Positions 36,948 to 44,850 of a stretch of DNA of 64,000 nucleotides are shown piece after piece. Numbering within the stretch: the stretch's first letter is position 1; every line of letters starts with the position of its first letter. Origin of the DNA: Brachybacterium sacelli (GTDB lineage Bacteria > Actinomycetota > Actinomycetes > Actinomycetales > Dermabacteraceae); contig NZ_JAGIOD010000001.1 in NCBI RefSeq assembly GCF_017876545.1, positions 2,976,001 to 3,040,000 of the forward strand, written 5' to 3'. The translations under genes were made by a program, and so were the position numbers. The notes below the pieces were generated by a model. It worked only from the letters and a program-made list of their open reading frames with translations, made no database searches and was not told the DNA's origin.

Positions 36948-37311
36948 TCACGTCGAGGTCGAGGCGACCTGGGGTGTCTACCAGCGCATGATCGCCGCCT
37001 ATCGCCACGAGGACCGGCAACGTGGCCGCGAGCTCATGGAGAAGCTGATCACCGACCTCAGCGCCGGCGTCCCCAAGGTGCTCACCGAGCTCACCACCCT
37101 GGGCCGGACCCTGAAGAAGCGAGCCGCTGACGTGCTCGCCTACTTCGAACGACCCGGCACCAGCAACGGGCCGACCGAGGCGCTCAACGGACGGCTCGAA
37201 CACCTGCGCGGCTCCGCACTCGGGTTCCGCAACCTGACCAACTACATCGCCCGAAGCCTGCTCGAGACCGGCGGCTTCAGACCCCAACTTCTACACCCCC
37301 GATTGGGATGA
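36948..37311 (+). pseudogene. ISL3-family transposase, C-terminal fragment
   Basis: About 120 codons of the transposase_12 (DDE_Tnp_ISL3) C-terminus remain: EVEATWGVYQRMIAAYR, FERPGTSNGPTEALNGRLEH and RNLTNYIARSLLETGGF. The N-terminal 300 or so residues are missing; the frame begins directly at the right end of the IS3 element, which evidently removed them. The 3' end abuts a truncated membrane-protein gene. Confidence 0.85.
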
Positions 37312-37715
37312 GCCAGCAAAGCACCGACCATATGTGCCCGTGGAGCCGTATCGGAAGGCAGAAGCCCAAGCAGAATGAGACCGATCGCGGCAGAGGCGAC
37401 GGAACCACACAGTGCGATTCCCCAGCTACGCCGGAGGATCGTGACAGCGCATCCCAGTGCCGTGCCCGCCGCGAGAAGTCCGATATTGAAAGCCGTGGCG
37501 CGAGGGGAGCAAATCCACCGCCCATCCGCTGTGAAGCAGTCACTGGCATCAAGATCGCTGATCATGCTCAGAGGCCACACGTACTCGACCCCCGGAGCGG
37601 ACAACGCCCAAACCACTGTGCCCGCGAAGATAACGAGCGCCCCCAGCAGCAGCATCGCTCCGAGGAAGCGCGAGGAGTGGCCGAATGCCGCGAAGGCGAG
37701 TGATGCTTTGTGCAT
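37242..37715 (-). pseudogene. DUF998-like membrane protein, truncated at C-terminus
   Basis: The N-terminal 130 residues are typical of a DUF998-type four-to-six-helix membrane protein (FLGAMLLLGALVIFAGTVVWA; MISDLDASDCF; GLLAAGTALGCAV; GLILLGLLPSD). After HMVGALLA the frame runs into the end of the ISL3 fragment and terminates inside antisense transposase sequence. About two helices are therefore lost. The ATG at 37715 has TAGGAA upstream and lies 7 nt after the stop of the preceding same-strand gene. Function is unknown. Confidence 0.65.
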
Positions 37716-37722
37716 TGCGTTC

Positions 37723-38049
37723 CTACCCGTCTTCTCCGCGGTCCGAGAGCTCGGCGTCCGCATCTTCGGCCGTGGAGAGCTCGTTCAGACGTAGGCGAGC
37801 CCGTCTCTCCCGTTCAGGGAGGGTGAGGTCCCACCAGGGGACTCCCCGTTCGCCCAGGCCTTCCTTGGCGAGCTTCACGCGGTCGCGAGCTCGTTCGCGC
37901 TCATCACCTCCGGTGTTCCGCACAGCAGCTCGAGCGCGCCCGAGCGCCGACAGCAACGCCGCCGTCGTCTCGTCGGCAAGCAGCGGGTCAGCTGCGCGCC
38001 AGCGCCGACCACCGACCACGATGTATCGGCCATCGAGGGTACGTTCCAT
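37723..38049 (-). CDS. small conserved actinobacterial protein, function unknown
   Basis: This is a 108-residue soluble, charged protein. The N-terminal LDGRYIVVGGRRWRAADPLL followed by an Arg-rich helix and GERGVPWWDLTLPERERRARL is a pattern I have seen in widely spread small actinobacterial proteins often annotated as hypothetical or wrongly as biopolymer transporter Tol. The ATG has GAGGA six bases upstream. It is intact and precedes the truncated DUF998-like gene. Its job is unknown. Confidence 0.65.
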   Translation of the reverse strand: MERTLDGRYIVVGGRRWRAADPLLADETTAALLSALGRARAAVRNTGGDERERARDRVKLAKEGLGERGVPWWDLTLPERERRARLRLNELSTAEDADAELSDRGEDG

Positions 38050-38728
38050 CGCGTCCTCAATTCTCCGGCTGGAGGGCGTAAACCTCGGGAGCAGGGAACG
38101 CATCGAGGTACGGATAGACGTCGAGGTCGTCCCGCCCCCGAGAGTGGTTCGGGCACTCGAGGACCGGCAAACCGGACGAGTCCCACGCTACCTCCGGCTC
38201 CCGGCCTGCCACCACCGCCGTGCACTGACGACGGGCTCATGCCGAGAGGGCCCCGCAGTGCTCGCCGCGATCGTCAAGGCGCAAGCCACCGGCCGGAAGC
38301 CGAACGGAGGGAGCGGTGCGGCGGGGCTGTGAGCTCGGACCGCGCGAGCACTTCTCCGCGGTCCTGGTCGCCGGCGAGTTCGGATTCGGGGGAAGCTGAT
38401 TGGCGCCGATACTCGAGGACCGGAGCGGGCGCGCGTCTGAGGACGGAGCGCGAGACGGTCCCGTCTTCCACGCCCGTGAGGCGCTGGACTGGTGGCGGGT
38501 TGAGCATATCGATCGCGGTCGATGCGTGAGCTTCCGAGCCGAGATGCTTGAACGGCGGGGCTTGGGTCGAGTCACGCTGTACTCCATCGCGGGGGAGCGC
38601 GATTCCATGCGATCGTGTTCCTCGACGGCTAGGAGCTTCATTGCCGCCGCACGATCACTGAGCAGTCAGCCAGGCCTCTCTCCGCACCGGTGAGGGGGAG
38701 GCTCGCACGGGTGGAGAGGAAGAACACT
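38050..38728. other. gene-poor stretch inside the island
   Basis: About 680 bp without a complete gene. GC skew at third positions is lost in all frames and many short ORFs overlap. The only recognisable item is a short DUF2867-like remnant on the plus strand at 38457-38560. The rest looks like decayed coding DNA. Confidence 0.6.
38457..38560 (+). pseudogene. remnant of a DUF2867 (SDR-associated) gene
   Basis: The segment GPVFHAREALDWWRVEHIDRG followed by RCVSFRAEM resembles the DUF2867 domain found C-terminal to NAD-binding epimerase-like proteins. Only about 35 residues match. Upstream and downstream frames lose similarity, suggesting frameshift and deletion. I am moderately sure of the family. 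Confidence 0.4.
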
Positions 38729-39859
38729 GTGAGACGCTTTCTGCGCGACCTCCCGGCACTGCTGAGGAGACCTGAAACTGTCACCGATCTGTTGCAGATC
38801 GCGAAGGGTGTGCTCGCCGGCACCGCCGCATGGGCGCTGTCAATATTCGTCCTGGATTCACAGCTGCCGTTCCTGGCCCCGTGGACCGCCCTGCTGACGG
38901 TCCACGCGACCGTTCACCGCTCGTTGTCACGGGGTGCGCAGACCACTGTCGCCTCGGCGGTCGGGGTGCTCGTGTCCTTCGTCATCGGTGCCTGGCTCGG
39001 GGTGAGCGTGTGGACGTTCGCTTTGGCTCTCCTGGTCGGTCTCCTGGGTTCGCGGATCTCTTGGATACGGGATGAAGGAGTCGCGATCGCCACCACCGCG
39101 ATCTTCCTCCTCGGCAGCGGTTTCGACAGCCAGCAGCCCCTGCTCCTGGACCGCATGATCGAGGTGGCCCTCGGCGTCGCCGTCGGCGTTGGCGTCAATC
39201 TCCTGATCATCCCACCGCTGCGAGACCAGCAGGCGGCGCGCTATGTCGACAGCATCAATCGCCGCATGGGCGACGTGCTGATCAACATGGCGGACGAGTT
39301 CTCGACGTCCTGGGACACCGATCAAGCCGAAGCGTGGTTCCGCGAGACCGAGTCGATGAGCGAAGAGCTCGACTCCGCGTGGCAGACGGTGCGGTTCGCG
39401 CGCGAGAGCGAGCGCGTGAATCCGAGATCGGGCCTGCGGCGTCGACGCGGGTCCGGCCGGAACGGGTCCTCCACCGTCCCGGCCGAGGAGGCGTCGTACG
39501 AGAACATTCTCGCCCGGGTCGACGAGGGCATCTCGCATCTCCGGCATCTGACCCGCACCCTGCGCGAGGCCACCCACCTCGACGGTGACTGGGACGCCCG
39601 CTTCCGTAAGGGCTGGGTGAGGATCGTGCGGGATGCGGGGCATGCGATGGCCGACCCGGACGCCGAGGTGGAACCGATCTTCGATCGACTCTCGGACCTC
39701 TCCGTCACCGTGGCGCGAGAGGCTCAGCTGCCGCGGGAGTCCTGGCCGCTGTACGGGTCCTTGATCACCAGCATGCGCCACATCGCGGTCATCGTGGACG
39801 ACGTCGCCTCGGCCCGCGAGGCGCGCGAGGGCGCGGCGGCGAATCCGCGTGACCAGTAG
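38729..39859 (+). CDS. FUSC / aromatic acid exporter-like membrane protein
   Basis: This is a 376-residue protein with about six N-terminal membrane helices (residues 28-175, e.g. WTALLTVHATVHRSL and LLDRMIEVALGVAVGVGVNL) and a long cytoplasmic helical C-terminal half. The layout matches FUSC/ArAE family proteins, which export aromatic acids or similar compounds. The GTG at 38729 has GAGAGGAAG six bases upstream; an upstream in-frame start at 38690 is also open. It is the only full-length non-IS cargo gene of clear family in the island, together with the small protein at 37723. Confidence 0.8.
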   Translation: MRRFLRDLPALLRRPETVTDLLQIAKGVLAGTAAWALSIFVLDSQLPFLAPWTALLTVHATVHRSLSRGAQTTVASAVGVLVSFVIGAWLGVSVWTFALALLVGLLGSRISWIRDEGVAIATTAIFLLGSGFDSQQPLLLDRMIEVALGVAVGVGVNLLIIPPLRDQQAARYVDSINRRMGDVLINMADEFSTSWDTDQAEAWFRETESMSEELDSAWQTVRFARESERVNPRSGLRRRRGSGRNGSSTVPAEEASYENILARVDEGISHLRHLTRTLREATHLDGDWDARFRKGWVRIVRDAGHAMADPDAEVEPIFDRLSDLSVTVAREAQLPRESWPLYGSLITSMRHIAVIVDDVASAREAREGAAANPRDQ

Positions 39860-39862
39860 GTC

Positions 39863-40350
39863 TCACGGGCCGGCCGGGGAAGCGTCGGCGCCGAACGACA
39901 GCTCGAGGCCGCGCAGCCGGTATCCCGCCACGAGGTCGTCCCACCCGAGCGACGGCTCGGCCAGGATCGTCGGCTGCTGCGCGAGCACACGGGTCAGGAG
40001 CGTGTCGGTCTCGAGCAGGGCGAGGGAGCTGCCTGGGCAGCGGTGGGTGCCGTCCCCGAAGCTCAGTCCCGATGCGCTGACTCCGCGGGGCAGAGGCCGG
40101 CCCGGGCAGAGCTCCAGCGGTGCGGCGCCGACGCTCGCGGGGTCCGCGTTGGCGGCCCGGACGTCGATGTCGACGAGGTCTCCGGGGGCCAGGTGGTGCT
40201 CGAGGCCTTCGTCGCGGACGGTGAGGGGGCCGCGGACCCGGCGGCACAGGTGACCGACAACGGGCTCGAGGCGGATGATCTCCTGGAGAATGCCGAGGCG
40301 CTCGTCCTGGTCGGCGGCGAGGTACCGCTCGCGCAGCGGAGCGTCCTCGA
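39863..40350 (-). pseudogene. cytochrome P450, C-terminal fragment
   Basis: A continuous frame of about 160 codons encodes the C-terminal third of a P450: IIRLEPVVGHL, then the heme-binding loop LSFGDGTHRCPGSSLAL with its cysteine, and the end LRGLELSFGAD. The N-terminal 250 residues, including the I-helix and ExxR, are absent. The frame has no start codon before it runs into the photolyase fragment lying head-to-head. It cannot make a functional enzyme. Confidence 0.85.
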
Positions 40351-40812
40351 GCGCAGGACCTCCGCGCCTGGCAACAGGGCAGCACCGGGATCGATCTGGT
40401 TGATGCGGGAATGCGGGAGCTATGGACCACGGGCTGGATGCACAATCGGGTACGCCTGGTCACCGCCTCGTTCCTGACCAAGAATCTTCGCCTGCACTGG
40501 CGCCTCGGTGAGGAGTGGTTCTGGGACACCCTGGTCGACGCCGACGAAGCCTCCAACCCCTTCAATTGGCAGTGGGTCGCTGGAACCGGAGACGACGCCG
40601 CCCCCTACTTCCGCATCATCAATCCCGGACGACAGCAGGAACGTTTCGACCCCGACGGCTCCTACGTGCACCGGTGGGTCCCCGAGGCGACTGAGCCCTC
40701 GCGGGACGCGCAACGCCCGATCGCCGACCTGCGCAGCTCGCGCGAAGAGGCCCTTGCCGCCTTCGCCGCGATCCGTCGATCAAGCAACGAGTCCTCAGCT
40801 GGAGAAGCCTGA
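40351..40812 (+). pseudogene. deoxyribodipyrimidine photolyase, C-terminal fragment
   Basis: About 150 codons match the FAD-binding C-terminal domain of class-I photolyase/cryptochrome: GIDLVDAGMRELWTTGWMHN, RLGEEWFWDTLVDADEASNP, FNWQWVAGTGDDAAPYF and GSYVHRWVPE. The antenna-binding N-terminal domain and the first half of the helical domain are missing; similarity begins at the breakpoint with the P450 fragment. Internal ATG codons exist, but the product would lack most of the fold. Confidence 0.87.
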
Positions 40813-41273
40813 TACGTAGAACGAGAGCGCTGTACAGATGTTGCCCGCACAGCCAATTATGGGTCGCGGTGCCGAGAAATGACTTCCAACTGTGAGGAGG
40901 TACCAGCTTGCCCTGACGGGCAGCCGTGGTGCAGCGGCGCGTCGAGGCGTACGTGCGAGACGACCCGGTGGACGCCCCGTGCGGGCGCAGAGCAGTCGAC
41001 GCCTCGGCAGCTGAGGGCGGCGCGGCGGCACTGCCGCAGTTCTCCGCCACGTGGGAGCTCCGACGGGAGGGACATCCTTGCGTGGGCCAGGCGGCCTGAC
41101 CGGTCGTGAGTCGGGGTGGCGAGAGGGCAAGGCGGAGACTCGGGCCCTTGCCGCCAGCCGGTCCCGTTCTGTCCTCGCCAGGTGCGCTCCTGGTCACGTG
41201 CAGCACTCGAAGGTCGATCGCCTTCTTGGTGGTGGTCGCGGGTTTCGGGCGGTCTGCAGCTGGCACGACCCTA

Positions 41274-41293
41274 GCGGTCACCCCAGCGGTCAC
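41274..41293. promoter_or_regulatory. candidate integrase arm-type sites, tRNA side
   Basis: GCGGTCAC at 41274-41281 and 41286-41293, separated by 4 bp. The arrangement is identical to that at 34569-34588 beside the other attachment core, differing only in the spacer. Confidence 0.45.
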
Positions 41294-41311
41294 ATTGCTG
41301 CCGAATAAGAC

Positions 41312-41348
41312 AACGCCCTGGCGAGAAACTTGTTCTCACCAGGGCGTT
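41312..41348 (-). terminator. replacement terminator hairpin for tRNA-Pro
   Basis: AACGCCCTGG-C-GAGAA (41312-41327) pairs with TTCTC-A-CCAGGGCGTT (41333-41348), giving a 15-bp stem with one mismatch and a 5-nt loop. It lies 2 bp past the tRNA 3' end on the island side. The following minus-strand bases (GTCTTATT) are only moderately T-rich. Confidence 0.65.
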
Positions 41349-41349
41349 C

Positions 41350-41386
41350 GTCGGGCTGACAGGATTTGAACCTGCGACCCCATGAC
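41350..41386. repeat. tRNA-side attachment-site copy
   Basis: Identical over 37 bp to 34413-34449. It covers the tRNA-Pro 3' end through the T arm to the 3' side of the anticodon stem, so integration restores an intact tRNA. Confidence 0.88.
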
Positions 41387-41424
41387 CCCCAGTCATGTGC
41401 GCTACCAAGCTGCGCCACAGCCCG
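41351..41424 (-). tRNA. tRNA-Pro (anticodon GGG)
   Basis: The minus strand folds as a 74-nt tRNA without encoded CCA. The acceptor stem is CGGGCTG/CAGCCCG with discriminator A, the D arm is GCGCAGCTTGGTAGCGC, the anticodon stem CATGA/TCATG encloses CTGGGGG (anticodon GGG), and the T arm contains GGTTCAAATCC. Its 3' half is the integration site of the adjacent island. Confidence 0.95.
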
Positions 41425-41614
41425 AGATCCTCCGTCGCCGGAGGGCCGTGGAACACAGTACCCCGGCCACCACCTCCCGAGCGAATCGGAACGGGCGTGA
41501 CCTGCGGCACCCTCCTCCGGCAGGTCGCACAGCGACCCCACAGGTGCCCCTGGGGCGAGCCATGGCAAGCGGCCCTAGCGTCGTCGACGTCCCCGACAGG
41601 AAGCAGGAACGACC

Positions 41615-42640
41615 ATGTACGAGCAGACCGACGATTCCCAGGACCCCCGGCTCGAGCGGGAGCCCGACGGCATCCTCTCCTACGAGGGTCGGGCCCTCGC
41701 CCACCCGGAGGAACCCCTCGCCGACCAGGGTCTCGCCTTCGATGTCGGCACGATCGTCTCGCGCCGCGGCGCGCTGGTGGCCCTCGCGGCCGGCTCGGCG
41801 GCGTTCGGGCTCGCGGCCTGCGTCGGCGACGAGGAGACCGCGGCGAGCGAGGATGGCGGTGACGGGTCGACCGCGGACGGAGAGATCCCCGAGGAGACCA
41901 ACGGCCCCTACCCGGCCGACGGCACCAACGGGGTGAACGTCCTGACCGAGGCCGACGTCGTGCGCGGCGACATCACCTCGAGCTTCGGGTCCGGCTCCGC
42001 CACCGCGAGCGGGGTCCCCATGACCCTCACGCTCCAGCTGACGGACCTCTCCGCCGAGGGTGCGCCCTACGAGGGCGTCGCCGTCTACGTCTGGCACTGC
42101 ACCGGGGACGGCCTGTACTCGCTGTACTCCGAGGAACTCGAGGAGGAGAACTTCCTGCGCGGTGTCCAGGTCGCCGGCGCCGACGGCGCCGTCACCTTCA
42201 CCAGCATCTATCCGGGTTGCTATGCCGGGCGCTGGCCGCATGTCCACTTCGAGGTCTACCCGGACGCCGACACTCTCACCAGCGTCGATGACCTGCTCGC
42301 CACGTCACAGGTCGCGATGCCGCAGGACGTGTGCGAGACGGTGTACGCGACGGACGGCTACGACGGCTCCGCCGAGAACCTCGCGGCGATCACCCTCGAG
42401 TCCGACAACGTCTTCGGCGACGACGGCGGCGAACTCCAGCTGGCCACCGCCGAGGGCAACGCGACGTCCGGGTACACCGTGACGCTCTCGGTCGCGATCG
42501 ATCCCACCACGACGCCCACGATGACCGCCGCTGGAGGCGGCGCACCGCCCGTGGGGGGCGAGCCGCCCGCCGGCGGGCCGGGTGGGGCGTCCGACGGCGG
42601 GGGCTCCCTGGTGGGCAACTCCCTCGTCGGCTCCCGCTGA
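41615..42640 (+). CDS. exported intradiol ring-cleavage dioxygenase-like lipoprotein
   Basis: This 341-residue protein has SRRGALVALAAGSAAFGLAAC at about residues 45-65: a twin-arginine start, a hydrophobic stretch and a lipobox LAAC, so it is probably a surface lipoprotein. After a Ser/Gly/Asp linker comes a dioxygenase_C fold with VYVWHCTGDGLYS and the iron-ligand segment YPGCYAGRWPHVHFEVY (Tyr, His, His). Catechol-type rings would be cleaved outside the membrane; the substrate is unknown. The C-terminus is a Gly/Pro/Ser-rich tail. A GCAGGAA ribosome site precedes the ATG. Confidence 0.82.
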   Translation: MYEQTDDSQDPRLEREPDGILSYEGRALAHPEEPLADQGLAFDVGTIVSRRGALVALAAGSAAFGLAACVGDEETAASEDGGDGSTADGEIPEETNGPYPADGTNGVNVLTEADVVRGDITSSFGSGSATASGVPMTLTLQLTDLSAEGAPYEGVAVYVWHCTGDGLYSLYSEELEEENFLRGVQVAGADGAVTFTSIYPGCYAGRWPHVHFEVYPDADTLTSVDDLLATSQVAMPQDVCETVYATDGYDGSAENLAAITLESDNVFGDDGGELQLATAEGNATSGYTVTLSVAIDPTTTPTMTAAGGGAPPVGGEPPAGGPGGASDGGGSLVGNSLVGSR

Positions 42641-42695
42641 GCGGGGAGGTTCGCGGGGCTCCGCGGGTCGCAGCGGCTGCGGGTGCGAGCGGCGC

Positions 42696-42701
42696 TAGTG
42701 T
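42696..42701 (+). promoter_or_regulatory. -10 box of probable leaderless promoter, DUF881 operon
   Basis: TAGTGT is followed by 6 nt and the ATG at 42708. No Shine-Dalgarno is present. Confidence 0.55.
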
Positions 42702-42707
42702 GCTGAT

Positions 42708-43646
42708 ATGCCTGCTCCGACGCGGTCGACGCCCCACGGGGAGACCCCGTACTCGCCGTCCTCGCTGCTGCGTGCTCTGACCGCGAACCCCTACGACGTC
42801 GACGCCCTGCGCGAGGACGACCCGCTCGCCGAGGCCGCGCCGCCGGACAACCGGCCCATGCGCACCCTCACCCTGCTGCTGGCCCTCGCGCTGGGCTTCG
42901 TCGTCGCCGTCGCGGTCACCGACCTCCGGCGGGACGCCGCCGGGGACGACGACCCGCGGGCCCTGCTCGAGCAGGAGGTGCTCGAGGCCCGCGGTGAGCT
43001 GGACGAGCTCGAGAGCCGGCAGGAGGGTCTCGAGGGTCAGATCGCCGATGCCCAGGCCGTGGTCCTGGACAGCACCGATGCCGACGCCTCCGAACGGCTG
43101 CGCGCCTACGAGGCCGCCGGCGCGGGGTCGGCCCGGACCGGTCCCGGTGTCGTCCTCACCGTCGAGGACTCCGCCCCGCTGCCGGCCAGCCCCGGCGTCA
43201 GCGAGGGGACCGTCAACCGCGTCACCGACGACGACCTGCAGATCGCCGTGAACGGGCTCTGGGCCGCCGGCGCCGAGGCCATCGCCGTCAACGGCCAGCG
43301 ACTCAGTGCCACCAGCGCGATCCGTACCGCCGGCTCCGCGGTGCTGGTGGATTTCCGGCCCCTGTCCCCGCCCTACGAGATCACGGCGCTCGGGGACCCG
43401 GAGGAGCTGCGCGCGGCCGTCGACGCGGGGGAGAGCGGCGACTACCTCTCCGGGATCTCCGCCCGCTTCGGCATCCGCCACTCCTGGGGCAGCGCCCAGG
43501 ACCTGACCGTCCCCGCCCGGCCCGTCGGCACCCTGCGCGAGGCCTCCGAGCTCGAGGCCCCGCGTGAGAGCACCCCCGAGACCTCCCCCTCCACCGCACC
43601 CGCCAGCGACCCCGCCACCGGCGGGGCGCGGAAGGAGACCGAATGA
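42708..43646 (+). CDS. DUF881 membrane-anchored protein
   Basis: This 312-residue protein has a cytoplasmic N-terminus, one membrane helix (LTLLLALALGFVVAVAV near 49-65), a coiled-coil segment (LEQEVLEARGELDELESRQ) and a DUF881 domain outside the membrane (GPGVVLTVEDS; VNGLWAAGAEAIAVNGQRLS). DUF881 proteins flank the small basic protein gene in most actinobacteria and are linked to division and sporulation by location only. It overlaps the next gene by 4 bp. Confidence 0.88.
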   Translation: MPAPTRSTPHGETPYSPSSLLRALTANPYDVDALREDDPLAEAAPPDNRPMRTLTLLLALALGFVVAVAVTDLRRDAAGDDDPRALLEQEVLEARGELDELESRQEGLEGQIADAQAVVLDSTDADASERLRAYEAAGAGSARTGPGVVLTVEDSAPLPASPGVSEGTVNRVTDDDLQIAVNGLWAAGAEAIAVNGQRLSATSAIRTAGSAVLVDFRPLSPPYEITALGDPEELRAAVDAGESGDYLSGISARFGIRHSWGSAQDLTVPARPVGTLREASELEAPRESTPETSPSTAPASDPATGGARKETE

Positions 43647-43975
43647 TCGCCCTCATCGGCTTGGCCGTCGGCATCGGACTGGGCATCGTCGTCCAGCCCG
43701 ATGTGCCCGCCGTGCTCCAGCCCTATCTCCCGATCGCCGTCGTCGCAGCCCTGGACACCCTGGCCGGAGGACTGCGCGCGAGCCTCGACGGGGCGTTCGA
43801 CGCCCACGTCTTCATCACCTCGTTCCTGTTCAACGTCCTGATCGCGGCCTTCCTGGTGTTCCTCGGTGATCAGCTGGGGGTGGGGGCCCAGCTGTCCACC
43901 GCCGTGATCGTCGTGCTCGGGATCCGGATCTTCTCCAACGCCGCCGCGATCCGACGCCTGCTGTTCCGGTCATGA
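43643..43975 (+). CDS. sbp: DUF1290 small basic protein
   Basis: This 110-residue membrane protein of three to four helices (IALIGLAVGIGLGIVVQ; YLPIAVVAALDTLAGGLRA; FNVLIAAFLVFLGDQLGVG) matches the small basic protein family always found between two DUF881 genes. Its role is not established. It is coupled to both neighbours by ATGA overlaps. Confidence 0.9.
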   Translation: MIALIGLAVGIGLGIVVQPDVPAVLQPYLPIAVVAALDTLAGGLRASLDGAFDAHVFITSFLFNVLIAAFLVFLGDQLGVGAQLSTAVIVVLGIRIFSNAAAIRRLLFRS

Positions 43976-44724
43976 GCGACGGCACCCGCACCCCGGAGAG
44001 CCGCACGGCACAGAAGATCGTCTGGCGACGGCTGCGCGAGACCCTGCGCCCCCAGCCCACCTGGACCCAACTGATCGTGGGCCTGCTGTGCCTGCTGCTG
44101 GGCGTGTCCATCGCTGCCCAGGTGCGGCAGACGGACGACTCCCTCGACGGCGCCTCCCAGCAGGAGCTGGTGCGGCTCCTCGACGAGTCGGGACGGCACT
44201 CCGCCGATCTGGAGGTCGAGGTCGCCGAGCTCGATCGCACCCTCGAGGCGCTGCGCTCCGGCCAGGAGGACGACGTCGCCGCGCGCAACGCCGCCGAGGA
44301 GCGCCTGGCGACGCTCGAGATCGTCGCCGGGACCACCCCCGCGCACGGTCGCGGGATCGTGGTCTCGATCGCGGACCCCGACGGCGGCGTCCGCTCCTCG
44401 ACCCTGCTCGGCGTCATCCAGGAGCTGCGCAACGCCGGCGCCGAGGTGATCCAGATCGATGACGTGCGCGTGGTCGCCTCGAGCTCCGTCACCACCGCCG
44501 CGGACGGGCGGCTGATGGTGGACGGCGCCGCCGTCGCCGCCCCGTACACGATCCGCGCGATCGGCGACCCGGAGGTCATGGAACCCGCTCTGCGGATCCC
44601 CGGCGGAGCTGCGGACTCCGTGGCCGGGGACGGCGGGACGCTCGCGGTGGCGGTCGAGCAGGAGGTGCAGATCGAGGCGACGGCGGAGCTCGAGGAGCCG
44701 GTGCACTCGCAAGTGGTCAAGTGA
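43972..44724 (+). CDS. second DUF881 membrane-anchored protein
   Basis: This 250-residue paralogue of the first DUF881 gene has one membrane helix (LIVGLLCLLLGVSIAAQV near 37-54), a coiled-coil region (LEVEVAELDRTLEALRSGQ) and the DUF881 domain (HGRGIVVSIADPDGG; LRNAGAEVIQIDDVRVVA). The conserved DUF881-sbp-DUF881 trio suggests a membrane complex; this is inference from gene order. Confidence 0.88.
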   Translation: MSDGTRTPESRTAQKIVWRRLRETLRPQPTWTQLIVGLLCLLLGVSIAAQVRQTDDSLDGASQQELVRLLDESGRHSADLEVEVAELDRTLEALRSGQEDDVAARNAAEERLATLEIVAGTTPAHGRGIVVSIADPDGGVRSSTLLGVIQELRNAGAEVIQIDDVRVVASSSVTTAADGRLMVDGAAVAAPYTIRAIGDPEVMEPALRIPGGAADSVAGDGGTLAVAVEQEVQIEATAELEEPVHSQVVK

Positions 44725-44850
44725 TCGTCAAATCCTGCTCTGCGGGACGTCGAAGGGGCGCGTCCCCTGCCCTCCTCGTGCGAGGATGGACAGGCGGGAT
44801 CGTGTTCACCCACGGAGCAGGATCCGTCGCCGGCCAGGAAGGGGTGCGGA

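Larger units (their letters stand above)
40813..41350. other. gene-free stretch at the tRNA side of the island
   Basis: About 540 bp with only short overlapping ORFs on both strands and no recognisable protein. It contains the candidate arm-type repeats at 41274-41293 and the hairpin at 41312-41348. Otherwise I see nothing in it. Confidence 0.6.
34413..41386. mobile_element. decayed integrative genomic island at tRNA-Pro(GGG)
   Basis: The roughly 7-kb region lies between two 37-bp direct repeats of the tRNA-Pro 3' end, with a tyrosine-recombinase gene next to the distal repeat. This is the standard layout of an integrated island or phage remnant. Cargo is mostly broken: truncated integrase, IS3 element, ISL3 fragment, truncated membrane protein, FUSC-type protein, P450 and photolyase fragments. 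No phage structural, replication or conjugation genes are seen. Base and codon use around 37.3-38.7 kb are less GC-biased than the flanks. Confidence 0.82.

Noticed and set aside
38237..38641. Minus-strand 134-codon frame in the island
   Set aside because: It is Ser/Arg/Pro-rich with no motif and overlaps the DUF2867-like remnant on the other strand; no evidence of coding.
40043..40477. Plus-strand 144-codon frame opposite the P450 fragment
   Set aside because: The minus strand carries unmistakable P450 heme-loop sequence over the same bases; the plus frame has no family resemblance.
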